This document shows positions 17,499-26,061 of a stretch of 40,597 nt of DNA, one piece after another; position 1 is the first letter of the stretch, and each line of letters begins with the position of its first letter. The stretch covers positions 1 to 40,597 of the forward strand of contig NZ_QBUC01000029.1 of NCBI RefSeq assembly GCF_003058165.1. The letters run 5' to 3'. The notes under the pieces are model-generated. The model was given only the letters and a program-made list of their open reading frames with translations, had not been told where the DNA came from and ran no database searches. The position numbers were made by a program, and so were the translations under genes. This DNA comes from Paenisporosarcina sp. OV554. GTDB taxonomy: Bacteria > Bacillota > Bacilli > Bacillales_A > Planococcaceae.

Positions 17499-19221
17499 GA
17501 TACTTAGTCTCGTGACTATGTTGCTCGTTGTTCCTTCTCAAAACAACGTCTCTGCTGCACAGTCTTTTGGAACTTTATATATTGCGATTACAGATGCCAT
17601 TATGAGCACAAAAAATGACGATGATGCAAAAGCTGCTGAAGCAATCGAGGCTTTCCAAACTGCATGGGAGCAATTGAACGTAACCAAGGGGAAAGAAGTA
17701 ACTAATGTGAATCTTACATTAGAACAAGCGTCAAGTGCTACAACTGACGAGCAACGTTTAGAGGCTCTAACAAAATTGTCAAAAGCGCTTACTGCCTATG
17801 AGAAATCAGAAAATCCGGTAGATGAAGAAACAAATCGAGCAGAATTTATGACTGCAATTGAGCCTTCACTAATCGATTTAACAACTGCGATTGAATCTGG
17901 TAATAAAGATAACATTGAAGAGGCCTATTCAATATTTCTAAAGAAATGGACGAAAAATGAGCGAGTTGTTCGAGAACAGAATATGGCTGCGTATGGACAA
18001 ATTGAAACGCAAATGTCATTCATGCGCATTTCATTAGCTGGCGACGAGTTAGAACTCAAGGTTTTAAATGAGCAAACTGAGTCTCTGAATAAAACAATTC
18101 GAAACTTTGTCGCAGGGAAAGTGGAGAATAAGGAAGTATCGGGAAACTACTCGCTAACGACGTTGACTGATTTATTAGATGATAGTAAAGCATCTATTGG
18201 TAATGAGAAATATGATGAAGCAGCGGATACCTTGAAAGAGTTCATCACGATTTGGCCAGCTGTGGAAGGGGAAGTCCGTACAAAAAATGCAAGCTTGTAT
18301 ACCGATATTGAGTCTGGAATTCCACTGCTAGTTAGTGATTTGTCACGTGATGAAGTGGATGCATCGGTGATCTCCAAGGAAATTGATTCCTTCAAACAGC
18401 AAATAAACTTCATTCAACAAGACACGACGTATAGTTTTTGGGATTCAGCTCTGATTTTGTTGCGAGAAGGATTAGAAGCATTACTAATCATCTCAGCACT
18501 CATCGCTTTCTTGAAAAAAGCTGGTCAGCAACATATGCAGCGATATATTTATGTTGGGGCGGCATCTGGAATTGGTGTCAGTGTTGTAGCGGCTATTTTA
18601 ATGACAACGCTATTTCAATCTGGGACAATTGGAACTAGTCGAGAAGTGATAGAGGGATATGTTGGAATTGCTGCAGCAGCTATGATGCTTGGCGTAGGAA
18701 CCTGGCTACATAGCAAGTCGACAGTGGCTTCTTGGAACCGATATATTTCGAAACAAATGAATCATGCATTGTCGATGCAAAGTGTATGGGCGATGACGTT
18801 TTTAAGTTTCCTAACTGTATTCAGAGAAGGAGCAGAAACGATTGTTTTTTATGTCGGGATTGCACCGAAAATGTCTTTCTTCGAATTTGGTTTAGGTATT
18901 GCTATAGCACTAGCTATTTTAGTAATTGTTGCGTTGGTGTTTACTAAGACTAGTAAGAAAATCCCGTTACACTTGTTCTTCGCAGTTGCAACGGGACTAA
19001 TTTATATACTAGCTTTTAAAATCATAGGTGCGAGTTTGCACACTTTGCAATTGACTAATATTATTCCAACTCATATTGTATATGATTTACCGGTGATCAG
19101 TTTGATTGGTTTTTATCCTTCTATAGAAACGATGATAGGGCAAGTTGTTTTGTTAGTAATAATTATTGGAACTGTTATGTATAAAAAATTCTCAGGATCT
19201 TTTAAAGAAGCTGAGATTTGA
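17473..19221 (+). CDS. efeU: EfeU/FTR1-type iron permease with extracellular domain
   Basis: This is the membrane permease of the Efe iron uptake system. The 582-residue protein has a signal-peptide-like start, then about 300 residues of predicted extracellular helical domain, then about seven membrane segments with the two REGxE iron-transport motifs: REGLE at 331-335 and REGAE at 451-455. It starts at GTG 17473, inside efeB, behind AAAGGGAG. The long N-terminal half is much larger than the roughly 280-residue E. coli EfeU. Its repeated helices resemble the EfeO-type helical fold, but that is inference. It ends the Fur-box-controlled operon. Confidence 0.92.
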   Translation: MSNFLTYFKILSLVTMLLVVPSQNNVSAAQSFGTLYIAITDAIMSTKNDDDAKAAEAIEAFQTAWEQLNVTKGKEVTNVNLTLEQASSATTDEQRLEALTKLSKALTAYEKSENPVDEETNRAEFMTAIEPSLIDLTTAIESGNKDNIEEAYSIFLKKWTKNERVVREQNMAAYGQIETQMSFMRISLAGDELELKVLNEQTESLNKTIRNFVAGKVENKEVSGNYSLTTLTDLLDDSKASIGNEKYDEAADTLKEFITIWPAVEGEVRTKNASLYTDIESGIPLLVSDLSRDEVDASVISKEIDSFKQQINFIQQDTTYSFWDSALILLREGLEALLIISALIAFLKKAGQQHMQRYIYVGAASGIGVSVVAAILMTTLFQSGTIGTSREVIEGYVGIAAAAMMLGVGTWLHSKSTVASWNRYISKQMNHALSMQSVWAMTFLSFLTVFREGAETIVFYVGIAPKMSFFEFGLGIAIALAILVIVALVFTKTSKKIPLHLFFAVATGLIYILAFKIIGASLHTLQLTNIIPTHIVYDLPVISLIGFYPSIETMIGQVVLLVIIIGTVMYKKFSGSFKEAEI

Positions 19222-19235
19222 TAAGAGTGATATGA

Positions 19236-19278
19236 AAAGAGTCAAACCTGAGAAGCACATAAGGTTTGACTCTTTTTA
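19236..19278 (+). terminator. Terminator of the efe operon
   Basis: AAGAGTCAAACCT pairs with AGGTTTGACTCTT in a perfect stem, followed by TTTTTATT. Confidence 0.92.
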
Positions 19279-19409
19279 TTCTAGGGTAAAAAGTAGATGT
19301 TCTTTGGAAAAAGATTGATGAATGAATATAGGATTGATTGAAATACTATGAGAAATCGCTTATGGTGACTGTATATACTTTTTAAAAAGATTTGAAAGGG
19401 GAATGTGAA

Positions 19410-19691
19410 ATGGAAAAAGTAGAAGTGGGTAATATATTTGTATTGTTGGATGAGAATGGCGAGGAACAAGAAATTGAGGTTCTGGGGACGTTAACTATCG
19501 ATGAAGTTGAATACGCTGCAGTAGGATTTGCTGAAGAAACTCAAGATGAATCGAAAGATGATATCGATGTTTTCTTTTTAAGAGTGGAAGACGGCGAGGA
19601 ATTATCTATGATCGAAACTGATGAAGAATTTGATAAGATTTCTGCAGCGTTTAGAGAAGCTCAAGAAGCTCAAGAGCATGAAGAAGAATAA
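19410..19691 (+). CDS. DUF1292 small acidic protein
   Basis: The 93-residue acidic protein matches the DUF1292 family, with the hallmarks F-x-LLDENGEEQEIEVLGT, then EYAAVGF and DVFFLRVEDGEE. The function is unknown. ATG 19410 is used because AAGGGG lies upstream; the ATG at 19392 lies ahead of that site. In most Bacillales the DUF1292 gene (YrzB) sits with ruvX and mltG; here it is a single gene, so it may be an extra copy. Confidence 0.8.
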   Translation: MEKVEVGNIFVLLDENGEEQEIEVLGTLTIDEVEYAAVGFAEETQDESKDDIDVFFLRVEDGEELSMIETDEEFDKISAAFREAQEAQEHEEE

Positions 19692-19747
19692 ATAGACGAT
19701 AGGTAAAAGAATAAGAACTTCATCAAGAATTTTGTTTCCTTTTTAAC

Positions 19748-19778
19748 AAAATGACCATCAATTTGATGGTCATTTTTA
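19748..19778. terminator. Bidirectional terminator
   Basis: A long perfect inverted repeat, AAAATGACCATCAA with TTGATGGTCATTTT, has T tracts on both strands. It can end the DUF1292 gene on the plus strand and the small ORF and MBL gene on the minus strand. Confidence 0.85.
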
Positions 19779-19838
19779 TTTGATCTAGATGGATCTCCAT
19801 CCTATTACTTGCATTCATCAATGAAGTTTTGTATTGAT

Positions 19839-19919
19839 TTAAGTCCTCTTCTTCCCCGTGTAAACAGCAAATGTCATCCCAACTAACACAACAATAATGG
19901 CTAAAGCAATAATCCTCAA
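19839..19919 (-). CDS. Possible 26-residue single-span membrane peptide
   Basis: A TTG-initiated frame encodes a hydrophobic segment (IIALAIIVVLVGMTFAVY) followed by a basic end (TGKKRT), the pattern of a small single-span membrane protein. It lies 22 bases after the MBL-fold gene on the same strand and before the shared terminator. The ribosome binding site is weak. It could be a real small protein or a relic; no family is recognised. Confidence 0.3.
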   Translation of the reverse strand: MRIIALAIIVVLVGMTFAVYTGKKRT

Positions 19920-19941
19920 TTATCACTAAAATCCCATATTT

Positions 19942-20745
19942 CTAAGCATTTTCCACGTTGTTTAGAATAGAATTCACCATATGAAGGGGTGAATTTTCGA
20001 ATCCAGATAGGATTTGCATGGCGTGAATCTTAGGAAATAGTTCTTTCTGAATTTCTTTTGCATTCATTCCTTTCTGGTGAAGTTTCTTTACTTGTCCTTG
20101 AATATCTTCTAGGTATTGAAGCTTTGATGCTAAGTGTTCTTTCCCGTTAACTAAAACACCTGCATGTGAACAGTATAAAGTAGAAAAATCATAGTCAAAG
20201 ACTTTTCGAATTGATTTCACCATTACTGGAACAGATTCAAAAGAAAACATACTTTTGGGCCGAGAGACTACAAATAAGTCACCTCCGAACAACCATCCTT
20301 TTTCTTTGTTGAAGAGAACGATATGATCATGTGCATGTCCTGGAGTATGTATCACTTCAAAATTATGATTTTCAGTTTCGATAATTTGTGGAATAGGTTC
20401 TGGCTGAAACGGTGTATTATTCCCCCAAAAAACTCTGCGATAAAAGGGGATATTTGATGGTTGTTGGCAATCCGAAACTCCTGTTTCATGAATATAAATG
20501 GGTTTGTTCAGATGATCAGCTATCCATGAGCTCATGCCAGTATGGTCTTCATGATGATGTGTAAGTACAATTTGTGAAATGGGTAGGCTTTGAAAAATCG
20601 GAATCAGGTTTTTTTTTGCACGACTAGGTCCCGTGTCAATAAGTAACCCATCTACGAAGTATAGGTGAACATTTATGTTTATCCCCGAAAATGAAACTGT
20701 TACCTTTACGCAATGGATATCTTCATGTTGAAACTCTTGTATCAT
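19942..20745 (-). CDS. MBL-fold metallo-hydrolase
   Basis: The 267-residue protein belongs to the metallo-beta-lactamase fold superfamily. It has the metal motif HHHEDH in LTHHHEDHTG (near residue 65), a second-site HTPGHAHDH, GGDLF with the bridging aspartate, and a late histidine in CSHAGV. These are the full set of dinuclear zinc ligands, so it is probably active. The C-terminal part resembles the winged domain of LACTB2/YflN-like hydrolases. ATG 20745 is chosen because AGAAGG is too close to the GTG at 20754. The substrate is unknown. Confidence 0.88.
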   Translation of the reverse strand: MIQEFQHEDIHCVKVTVSFSGININVHLYFVDGLLIDTGPSRAKKNLIPIFQSLPISQIVLTHHHEDHTGMSSWIADHLNKPIYIHETGVSDCQQPSNIPFYRRVFWGNNTPFQPEPIPQIIETENHNFEVIHTPGHAHDHIVLFNKEKGWLFGGDLFVVSRPKSMFSFESVPVMVKSIRKVFDYDFSTLYCSHAGVLVNGKEHLASKLQYLEDIQGQVKKLHQKGMNAKEIQKELFPKIHAMQILSGFENSPLHMVNSILNNVENA

Positions 20746-20857
20746 GATTATCACAACCTTCTTGCTCTATTCGTTCTCCTATAGATTACCATCATTCGCA
20801 AGTGATATAATCTGTATTTTTAAAATATAACATATAACATGGAGTGAACCGAAACGT

Positions 20858-20941
20858 ATGAGTGTTCCATTATTAGGGTATGCAAAGTGTATACTCAAAA
20901 TAATTATGGAAGGAAGTGAATCGAGCATGATGTGTTCTTAA
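20858..20941 (+). CDS. Possible 27-residue ORF ahead of the repeat-bearing gene
   Basis: ATG 20858, with GGAGTG 11 bases upstream, opens 27 codons ending MEGSESSMMCS. The frame overlaps the GTG start of the next ORF by 10 bases. It might be a leader peptide or the front of a gene split by a frameshift. No family is recognised. Confidence 0.2.
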   Translation: MSVPLLGYAKCILKIIMEGSESSMMCS

Positions 20942-21264
20942 AAATTGGTCTACTTGTTGTAGGTGCTGTTGTAATAGGAAAAGTGCTGTTCAAAAAAGTT
21001 CATCACTTGATTACCCGTTTTCGTTTTTCTTATGCCATTAGAAAGTATATGTTTTTAAAGCAAAACTTCGAACTTGGAGATTTGTTTTCATCCATTCAAC
21101 TTGGGTTTCTATCCATTCATTGTTGGTTTCCATCCATTCGTGTCACTTATTCATCCATTCGCTTGGAGAAGGACACCATTCCTCCTGAGAAAGACACTCC
21201 AATAGCTAGAGTCGAAGGTTCCTCTAGAAGAAGCTGCTCGTTTATCTTTTGCCTTCGTAGGTAG
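20932..21264 (+). CDS. Small membrane protein whose C-terminus is made of 7-residue repeats
   Basis: The 110-residue frame starts at GTG behind a weak AAGGAAGTG site. Residues about 3-19 form a membrane helix (LKIGLLVVGAVVIGKVLF), then a basic stretch HHLITRFRFSYAIRKYMFLK. From about residue 53 the protein follows the underlying 21-bp DNA repeat: SSIQLGF, LSIHCWF, PSIRVTY, SSIRLEK, then EKDTIPP and EKDTPIA. The first half looks like a genuine small membrane protein; the tail looks like an intergenic repeat read through as coding, probably after loss of the original stop. Function unknown. Confidence 0.45.
   Translation: MFLKIGLLVVGAVVIGKVLFKKVHHLITRFRFSYAIRKYMFLKQNFELGDLFSSIQLGFLSIHCWFPSIRVTYSSIRLEKDTIPPEKDTPIARVEGSSRRSCSFIFCLRR
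21088..21207. repeat. Two adjoining 21-bp tandem repeats (ATCCATTC, then GAGAAGGACAC)
   Basis: ATCCATTC recurs at 21090, 21111, 21132 and 21153, exactly 21 bases apart. Directly after, GAGAAGGACAC (21166) and GAGAAAGACAC (21187) are also 21 bases apart. The variable bases between cores are not conserved. All units are in one reading frame of the small ORF that covers them. The unit sequences differ from those at 8374 and 28622, but the period is the same. Confidence 0.78.
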
Positions 21265-21391
21265 AATGATTTTTCGTACATGTCTCTATGTATCACACCT
21301 AATAAATTTCGTTATCTTGCTTTTATATATCTATAATCTATCTACAGCTTATGTGAAGCGGTTATACTTATTGTTGAGATGAGGTGATTCC

Positions 21392-22000
21392 ATGATAAGT
21401 GAAGATCAATCATTTACCAAAATATCAGACGAACAATGGCAAGCAATTACGCATAATGACTCGTCATACGATACCTTATTTATTTATGCAGTTAAGTCTA
21501 CGGGCATCTTTTGTAGACCTTCTTGTAAATCGAGACATCCTAATAAAGTGAATGTCTTAATTTTCAAGAATGCCGAGCAAGCATTAACACAGGGATTCAG
21601 GCCATGTAAGCGATGCAAACCTGAGGGATTACATCTTCCTGATCTAGACTGGGTTGTGCAAATTGCCGACTATATAGACGACCATTATTCACAACCGTTG
21701 ACGCTCGAAGTACTTGCGGATATGTGTCATGGAAGTCCCTATCATTTACAACGTACATTTAAGCGAATAAAGAACATGACACCTGTTGAATATATTCAGA
21801 TGGTGAGAATTGCACATGCGAAAGTCCAATTGAATACGTCTGATAAAACTATTGGTGAAGTAGGTATACTAGTAGGGCTGCCGAATACACCTTACTTCAT
21901 TACACTTTTTAAGAAAAAAACAGGTTATACACCCTTACAATACAGAAAAGAATATACATATAAATCACTCGTGGAGGTATCAGACGATGGAACAAAGTAA
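21392..22000 (+). CDS. adaA: AdaA-like methylphosphotriester sensor and AraC-type activator
   Basis: This protein senses methyl phosphotriesters in damaged DNA and then activates alkylation repair genes. The 202-residue product has the Ada N-terminal zinc domain with Cys41, Cys45, Cys72 and Cys75 (FCRPSC and PCKRC); Cys41 corresponds to the methyl acceptor of E. coli Ada. An AraC-type double helix-turn-helix follows (about 85-190, with SPYHLQRTFKRI and GYTPLQYRKEY). It overlaps the methyltransferase gene by 14 bases, the same pairing as adaA-adaB in B. subtilis. Two-protein Ada is the usual Bacillus arrangement. GATGAGGTG precedes the start. Confidence 0.93.
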   Translation: MISEDQSFTKISDEQWQAITHNDSSYDTLFIYAVKSTGIFCRPSCKSRHPNKVNVLIFKNAEQALTQGFRPCKRCKPEGLHLPDLDWVVQIADYIDDHYSQPLTLEVLADMCHGSPYHLQRTFKRIKNMTPVEYIQMVRIAHAKVQLNTSDKTIGEVGILVGLPNTPYFITLFKKKTGYTPLQYRKEYTYKSLVEVSDDGTK

Positions 22001-22514
22001 CGATAGTTTCATTTATTGGACACGACTTATACATGAGCAATGGAATATGTATATCGCTGCTACAGCTCAAGGCCTTTGTTATGTAGGATCGCAAAATAAG
22101 GGAATGGAGGAACTTCAAAACTGGGCGACAAAGCGTCTTCCGAGTCACGAATTGATTGAAAACGCTATGAAAGTGCAATCTTATACGAATGGGATAATCG
22201 ATTATCTGACGGGTAAAAGTAAGAATTTTTCTGAACCGGTCGACCTCCATGGTACACCATTCCAAAAGGACGTATGGAAAGCATTACAAGAAATACCTTA
22301 CGGACAAACCGTATCGTACACAGATATCGCAGTACGTTTACAAAAACCTGGATCCGTCCGTGCTGTTGGCACTGCAATCGGAGCAAATCCAGTGTTAATT
22401 ACAGTACCCTGTCATCGTGTCCTTGCGAAGAGTGGTGCATTGGCGGGCTATCGTGGGGGATTAGAGATGAAAGAACAACTCCTAGCTTTGGAAATCGGTA
22501 ATTTTAACAAATAG
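21987..22514 (+). CDS. adaB: O6-methylguanine-DNA methyltransferase (AdaB/Ogt type)
   Basis: This suicide enzyme moves the methyl group from O6-methylguanine to its own cysteine. The 175-residue protein has the active-site motif PCHRV with Cys142, the preceding RAVGTAIGANP, and the DNA-binding helix segment YGQTVSYTDIA. GTGGAGGT lies inside the end of adaA, indicating coupled translation. Together they make an inducible adaptive response. Ogt is the alternative name; the position after adaA favours AdaB. Confidence 0.94.
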   Translation: MEQSNDSFIYWTRLIHEQWNMYIAATAQGLCYVGSQNKGMEELQNWATKRLPSHELIENAMKVQSYTNGIIDYLTGKSKNFSEPVDLHGTPFQKDVWKALQEIPYGQTVSYTDIAVRLQKPGSVRAVGTAIGANPVLITVPCHRVLAKSGALAGYRGGLEMKEQLLALEIGNFNK

Positions 22515-22536
22515 AGTGAAAATCAAAATTTTTTCC

Positions 22537-22566
22537 ATAAAAAAACCAGCCTTAAATGGGCTGGTT
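22537..22566 (-). terminator. Terminator of the racemase operon
   Basis: AACCAGCC and GGCTGGTT form a perfect 8-bp stem, and on the minus strand it runs into a seven-T tract. It may also help end adaB transcription. Confidence 0.85.
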
Positions 22567-22573
22567 AATCAAT

Positions 22574-23650
22574 TCAAATGGTATCAATATACTTTTTATA
22601 TACATATGGGGAAGTCATTAATGATAGAAGGGCACCGTAGTTTAGGTTGAATGTAACTTCATCCCCAACTTTTAAATTATTTTCTTTTGCATCAATTACT
22701 GTGTGGTCGCTACTCGAACCAATAATCTCAATATCCAATGTTGGCTGTAGACCTGCTACTAGGACATCTTGATTTCCTACTCCAAGAATAGCTCGAGTCA
22801 TTTGTCCACGATCTTCAAAATGAGGAAAAATGCCGAAAGCATTTTGACCTATTTCACCATAAGGTACAGATGGTTTTACTTTTAATTCAATTACTTCAGT
22901 AACAAAAGTGAAGGCATCCGTATATAATTCCGGAATTGCTACACGGTCTAAGGTTTCACGTCCTAAATAAATGGATTCACCCAACCGTAAGTTGTTCACT
23001 CTACCAACATCATTCGTGGTCATAAACCAATTATAATTGGCAGAGTTTCCTCCAGATATATAACAAAGAGCAAGAGAAAACTTCGTTTCAATTTCGCTTG
23101 CCAGTATAGATAAATCCTTCATTTTTTGTTCGTTTGGTTTAACTCCCCCAAAACATGCAAAGTTTACACCAATGCCCACAATATTTATTCCACCGAGGTT
23201 TAAAACTTTTTGAATAAAAGCATCAAGGTTTTCAGGAAGTATGCCTTCTCTTAAATCGCCCATTTCAATCATCAGAATAACTTTATGCACAGTGTTCTTT
23301 CTTAAAGCTACTTCAGATAATTTTTGAATGACAGCAAGCTCGGTATTAATACTAATATCCGCATGTGTAATAACTGCTTCTACTTCACTTAAAGCAGGGG
23401 ATCTTAATAAAACAAAGTTCGCTTTAATCCCTGCATCTCGCATTTTCTGTAGGTTTAACAATTTGGAATCTGCGAGCATTTGAATACCGTGATCTAGTAA
23501 AACCGTTGCAATTTGAGGTGCACCGCAAACAGTTTTGGTCACGCCCATAAGACTAATGTGTTTTGAACCATATAGTTCGACTAACTTTGCCGTATTATGG
23601 GCGATTTTTGCCAGATTGATTTCAATCCTTGGTGTTACTAGATGAATCAA
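22574..23650 (-). CDS. Alanine/ornithine racemase-family PLP enzyme
   Basis: The 358-residue protein has the fold-III PLP racemase layout: an N-terminal barrel with the PLP lysine in MGVTKTVCG (K39), then YISGGNSANY, LRLGESIYLGRE and a C-terminal beta domain. It lacks the usual alanine racemase signature and is closer to the ornithine-racemase (Orr)/YhfX group, so the substrate is probably a D/L amino acid other than alanine, or unknown. Its start overlaps the DUF1611 stop (ATGA), so the two gene products are likely coupled. Confidence 0.85.
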   Translation of the reverse strand: MIHLVTPRIEINLAKIAHNTAKLVELYGSKHISLMGVTKTVCGAPQIATVLLDHGIQMLADSKLLNLQKMRDAGIKANFVLLRSPALSEVEAVITHADISINTELAVIQKLSEVALRKNTVHKVILMIEMGDLREGILPENLDAFIQKVLNLGGINIVGIGVNFACFGGVKPNEQKMKDLSILASEIETKFSLALCYISGGNSANYNWFMTTNDVGRVNNLRLGESIYLGRETLDRVAIPELYTDAFTFVTEVIELKVKPSVPYGEIGQNAFGIFPHFEDRGQMTRAILGVGNQDVLVAGLQPTLDIEIIGSSSDHTVIDAKENNLKVGDEVTFNLNYGALLSLMTSPYVYKKYIDTI

Positions 23651-24738
23651 TTGGCAACTACTATTTTCTCTTTACTTTTCAAGGCTGGGTAAGCTTCAAA
23701 AATACTATCAATCAACTTGTCGCACCCAAATTTAAGTGCATCTGTCGTTGGAAGTTGAAGATCTTTTTCATATTCTGAAATGGTTTTAACAAGTTCTGCA
23801 TCCGTCATGTTTTCATGATTGATTGTAATCGCAATCACTTTAGATTTCGAGAAGTTTTCAATGAGTTCAATTTCACTTTGTACGGTAGGCATTTTCATAT
23901 AACTAAAATCACCTAAATGTTCGCGTTTAGGAGCATGTTGAATAATCACTGCACTAGGCCTTGACCCTCTTATAATTCCACAAGAACTTATATACGCAGG
24001 ATGGCTTAAAGCTCCTTGACCTTCAACGATAATGATATCGGGATTGTCATTTTCATAAGCCTTCATAACTTGGTTTTCAATTTCACCCGTCATAAACTGA
24101 GATGGAATAGCATCAATGGCAACGCCATATTTGGCACCTTGAATTAACCCTGTTTGTCCAGTTGCGATAAAAGCGACATTTAATCCGCGTTCAAGTAAAG
24201 CGTCTTCGAGTAGAACTGCCGTTGTTCTCTTACCTATGGCACCATCCGTGCCAAGTACGGCTATCACGGGTGTAGTGATGTTTAATATACGTCCAGAAAA
24301 AAGATGCATATCCTTTTTCAGAGCAGGCTTTCTCACATCATGAATTGTGACATTATTCTTTAATGCATGCTGTACAAATTCTGTGTCATTCGTAAAGAAT
24401 TCATGAAGAGGGTTCACGATATTCATCCCATGTTCCATTGCTTTAAAAAGAAGTCTTCTTTCATCTTCTTTCAAGAAAGCCTCAGAAGGTGCTATTCCAT
24501 AGATGAATTGATTCGGAACAATCTTTAGTTTTTCCAGTGCTTGATCAAGGTCTTTGAAGATAGGGATGCCATTTTTCTCTCCCACTAAATGCTCACCCGC
24601 GTCTAGTCCAACCTTCGTGCTATCTATAACTCCGAGAATTTCAAACTTCCGTGAACTTCTAACCAGTCCATTAGCTGTCTTTCCATCCATCGTTCCAAAA
24701 TTACTTTCACAATATACGATTGCCGTTTCTTTTATCAT
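23647..24738 (-). CDS. DUF1611 P-loop protein (DgcN-like)
   Basis: The 363-residue protein has the DUF1611 arrangement: an N-terminal Rossmann-like part (IVYCESNFGTMDGKTANGL) and a P-loop domain with GTDGAIGKRTT at 163-173. VEGQGALSHPAY and IIQHAPKREHLGDF follow. Some DUF1611 proteins (DgcN) are reported as D-glutamate N-acetyltransferases working with an enolase-type racemase in D-amino acid breakdown; here the partner is instead a PLP racemase. ATG 24738 is chosen behind GGGAGG; the ATG at 24753 lies ahead of that site. The function is inferred from this pairing and is not certain. Confidence 0.82.
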   Translation of the reverse strand: MIKETAIVYCESNFGTMDGKTANGLVRSSRKFEILGVIDSTKVGLDAGEHLVGEKNGIPIFKDLDQALEKLKIVPNQFIYGIAPSEAFLKEDERRLLFKAMEHGMNIVNPLHEFFTNDTEFVQHALKNNVTIHDVRKPALKKDMHLFSGRILNITTPVIAVLGTDGAIGKRTTAVLLEDALLERGLNVAFIATGQTGLIQGAKYGVAIDAIPSQFMTGEIENQVMKAYENDNPDIIIVEGQGALSHPAYISSCGIIRGSRPSAVIIQHAPKREHLGDFSYMKMPTVQSEIELIENFSKSKVIAITINHENMTDAELVKTISEYEKDLQLPTTDALKFGCDKLIDSIFEAYPALKSKEKIVVAN

Positions 24739-25122
24739 GTGTTTTCCTCCCAAAATCTATTTAAACTACCGTATCTTTGAGTAAAAGAGATTTTACATTT
24801 TGGTCAAGGAAAAAAACTTGTCCCATATAGAAAACAACTATAAGTCTAGCAAATGTAAATTATTTTCAGAATATCCAAAAAATTATTACGTATTACAAGT
24901 ATAACATAGTTACCATATAAGACTTCATGCAGAGGGATTGGTATGAAAATGAGAGTTAATAAAAAGATACATTCAATTAATCTATTATCTGACTTCCTTG
25001 ATTATGCATGTAAATGAAAGGTCTCTTGAATTTTGAAACATCTGCTCTAGACTTTGTACGAAAAATTATATAAAGTGTCCGTACATACTAAAAAATGAGA
25101 GTAAGTTGAGGAGTTATTACAT
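24739..25122. other. 384-bp divergent spacer with one weak small ORF
   Basis: The spacer separates the DUF1611 operon (minus) from exoA (plus). A 24-codon frame at 24943-25017 (MKMRVNKKIHSINLLS...) follows GAGGG and could be a small protein, but nothing supports its expression. Inverted arms TGTACG (25055-25060) and CGTACA (25080-25085) flank an AT-rich block containing a possible -10 of exoA; they might be an operator. I see no riboswitch or RNA gene. Confidence 0.4.
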
Positions 25123-25881
25123 ATGAAGTTAGTTTCGTGGAATGTGAATGGCATAAGAGCGTGTGTACAAAAAGGCTTTTTAGATTATTTTCAACAAGTG
25201 GATGCAGATATTTTTTGTCTGCAAGAGACAAAGTTACAAGCGGGGCAAATTGAATTGCTTTTAGAAGGTTACGAACAGTATTGGAATTATGCGGAAAAGA
25301 AAGGCTACTCTGGAACGGCAGTTTTTACAAAACAAAAACCGATTTCCATAAAGTATGGAGTAGGGGATGCGAATGAAGAGGCGGAGGGGAGAATTCTGAC
25401 ACTAGAATTCGAACAATTCTATTTAGTCAATGTCTATACCCCAAACGCGAAACGAGATTTAACTAGACTTCCATATCGATTGGAATGGGAAGATGAATTA
25501 CGTAACTATTTGAAAAAACTAGATGAAGTAAAGCCCGTTATTATGTGTGGTGATTTAAATGTGGCTCATGAAGAAATTGATTTGAAAAATGCTAAGTCTA
25601 ATAAGGGTAACTCTGGATTTACAGCAGAGGAGCGGAGCAAGATGACCACATTACTTGATGAAGGATTTATTGATACGTTTCGCTATTTTTATCCGCAGCA
25701 AGAGGGCGCATATACATGGTGGTCCTACATGAGTAAGGTCAGAGAACGTAATATCGGATGGAGAATCGACTATTTCATCGCATCTAATCAGTTAGAAAAA
25801 TGTTTGAAAGATGCTTATATACATCCACAAATACTTGGAAGTGACCATTGCCCAATCATTTTAGAACTAGAAGCTAATTAA
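25123..25881 (+). CDS. exoA: Exodeoxyribonuclease III / AP endonuclease ExoA
   Basis: ExoA cuts DNA at abasic sites and removes 3'-blocking groups in base-excision repair. The 252-residue protein has the EEP nuclease motifs: SWNVNGIRAC, LQETKLQ with the metal Glu, VYTPNA, GDLNVAHEEIDL, and the final GSDHCPI with the catalytic His. GAGGAG precedes ATG 25123. It is a single gene followed by a terminator. Confidence 0.95.
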   Translation: MKLVSWNVNGIRACVQKGFLDYFQQVDADIFCLQETKLQAGQIELLLEGYEQYWNYAEKKGYSGTAVFTKQKPISIKYGVGDANEEAEGRILTLEFEQFYLVNVYTPNAKRDLTRLPYRLEWEDELRNYLKKLDEVKPVIMCGDLNVAHEEIDLKNAKSNKGNSGFTAEERSKMTTLLDEGFIDTFRYFYPQQEGAYTWWSYMSKVRERNIGWRIDYFIASNQLEKCLKDAYIHPQILGSDHCPIILELEAN

Positions 25882-25969
25882 TAAATATCTTTGATTTAGT
25901 TATTTAAAAGATTAATTCTCATTTTTAGCATACAGTCTAGTGAAAACGACAGAAAAGTACATAAATTGG

Positions 25970-26007
25970 AATAAGCCCATTGTTAATTTACAGTGGGCTT
26001 ATTTTCG
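25970..26007 (+). terminator. Terminator after exoA
   Basis: ATAAGCCCA pairs with TGGGCTTAT (extended inward by ttg/cag wobble pairs), followed by TTTTCG. Confidence 0.8.
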
Positions 26008-26061
26008 TTTGGAAAATAGTCGGACATATCATTTTTGTTAGTGAAGTAGTTATGTTAAACT

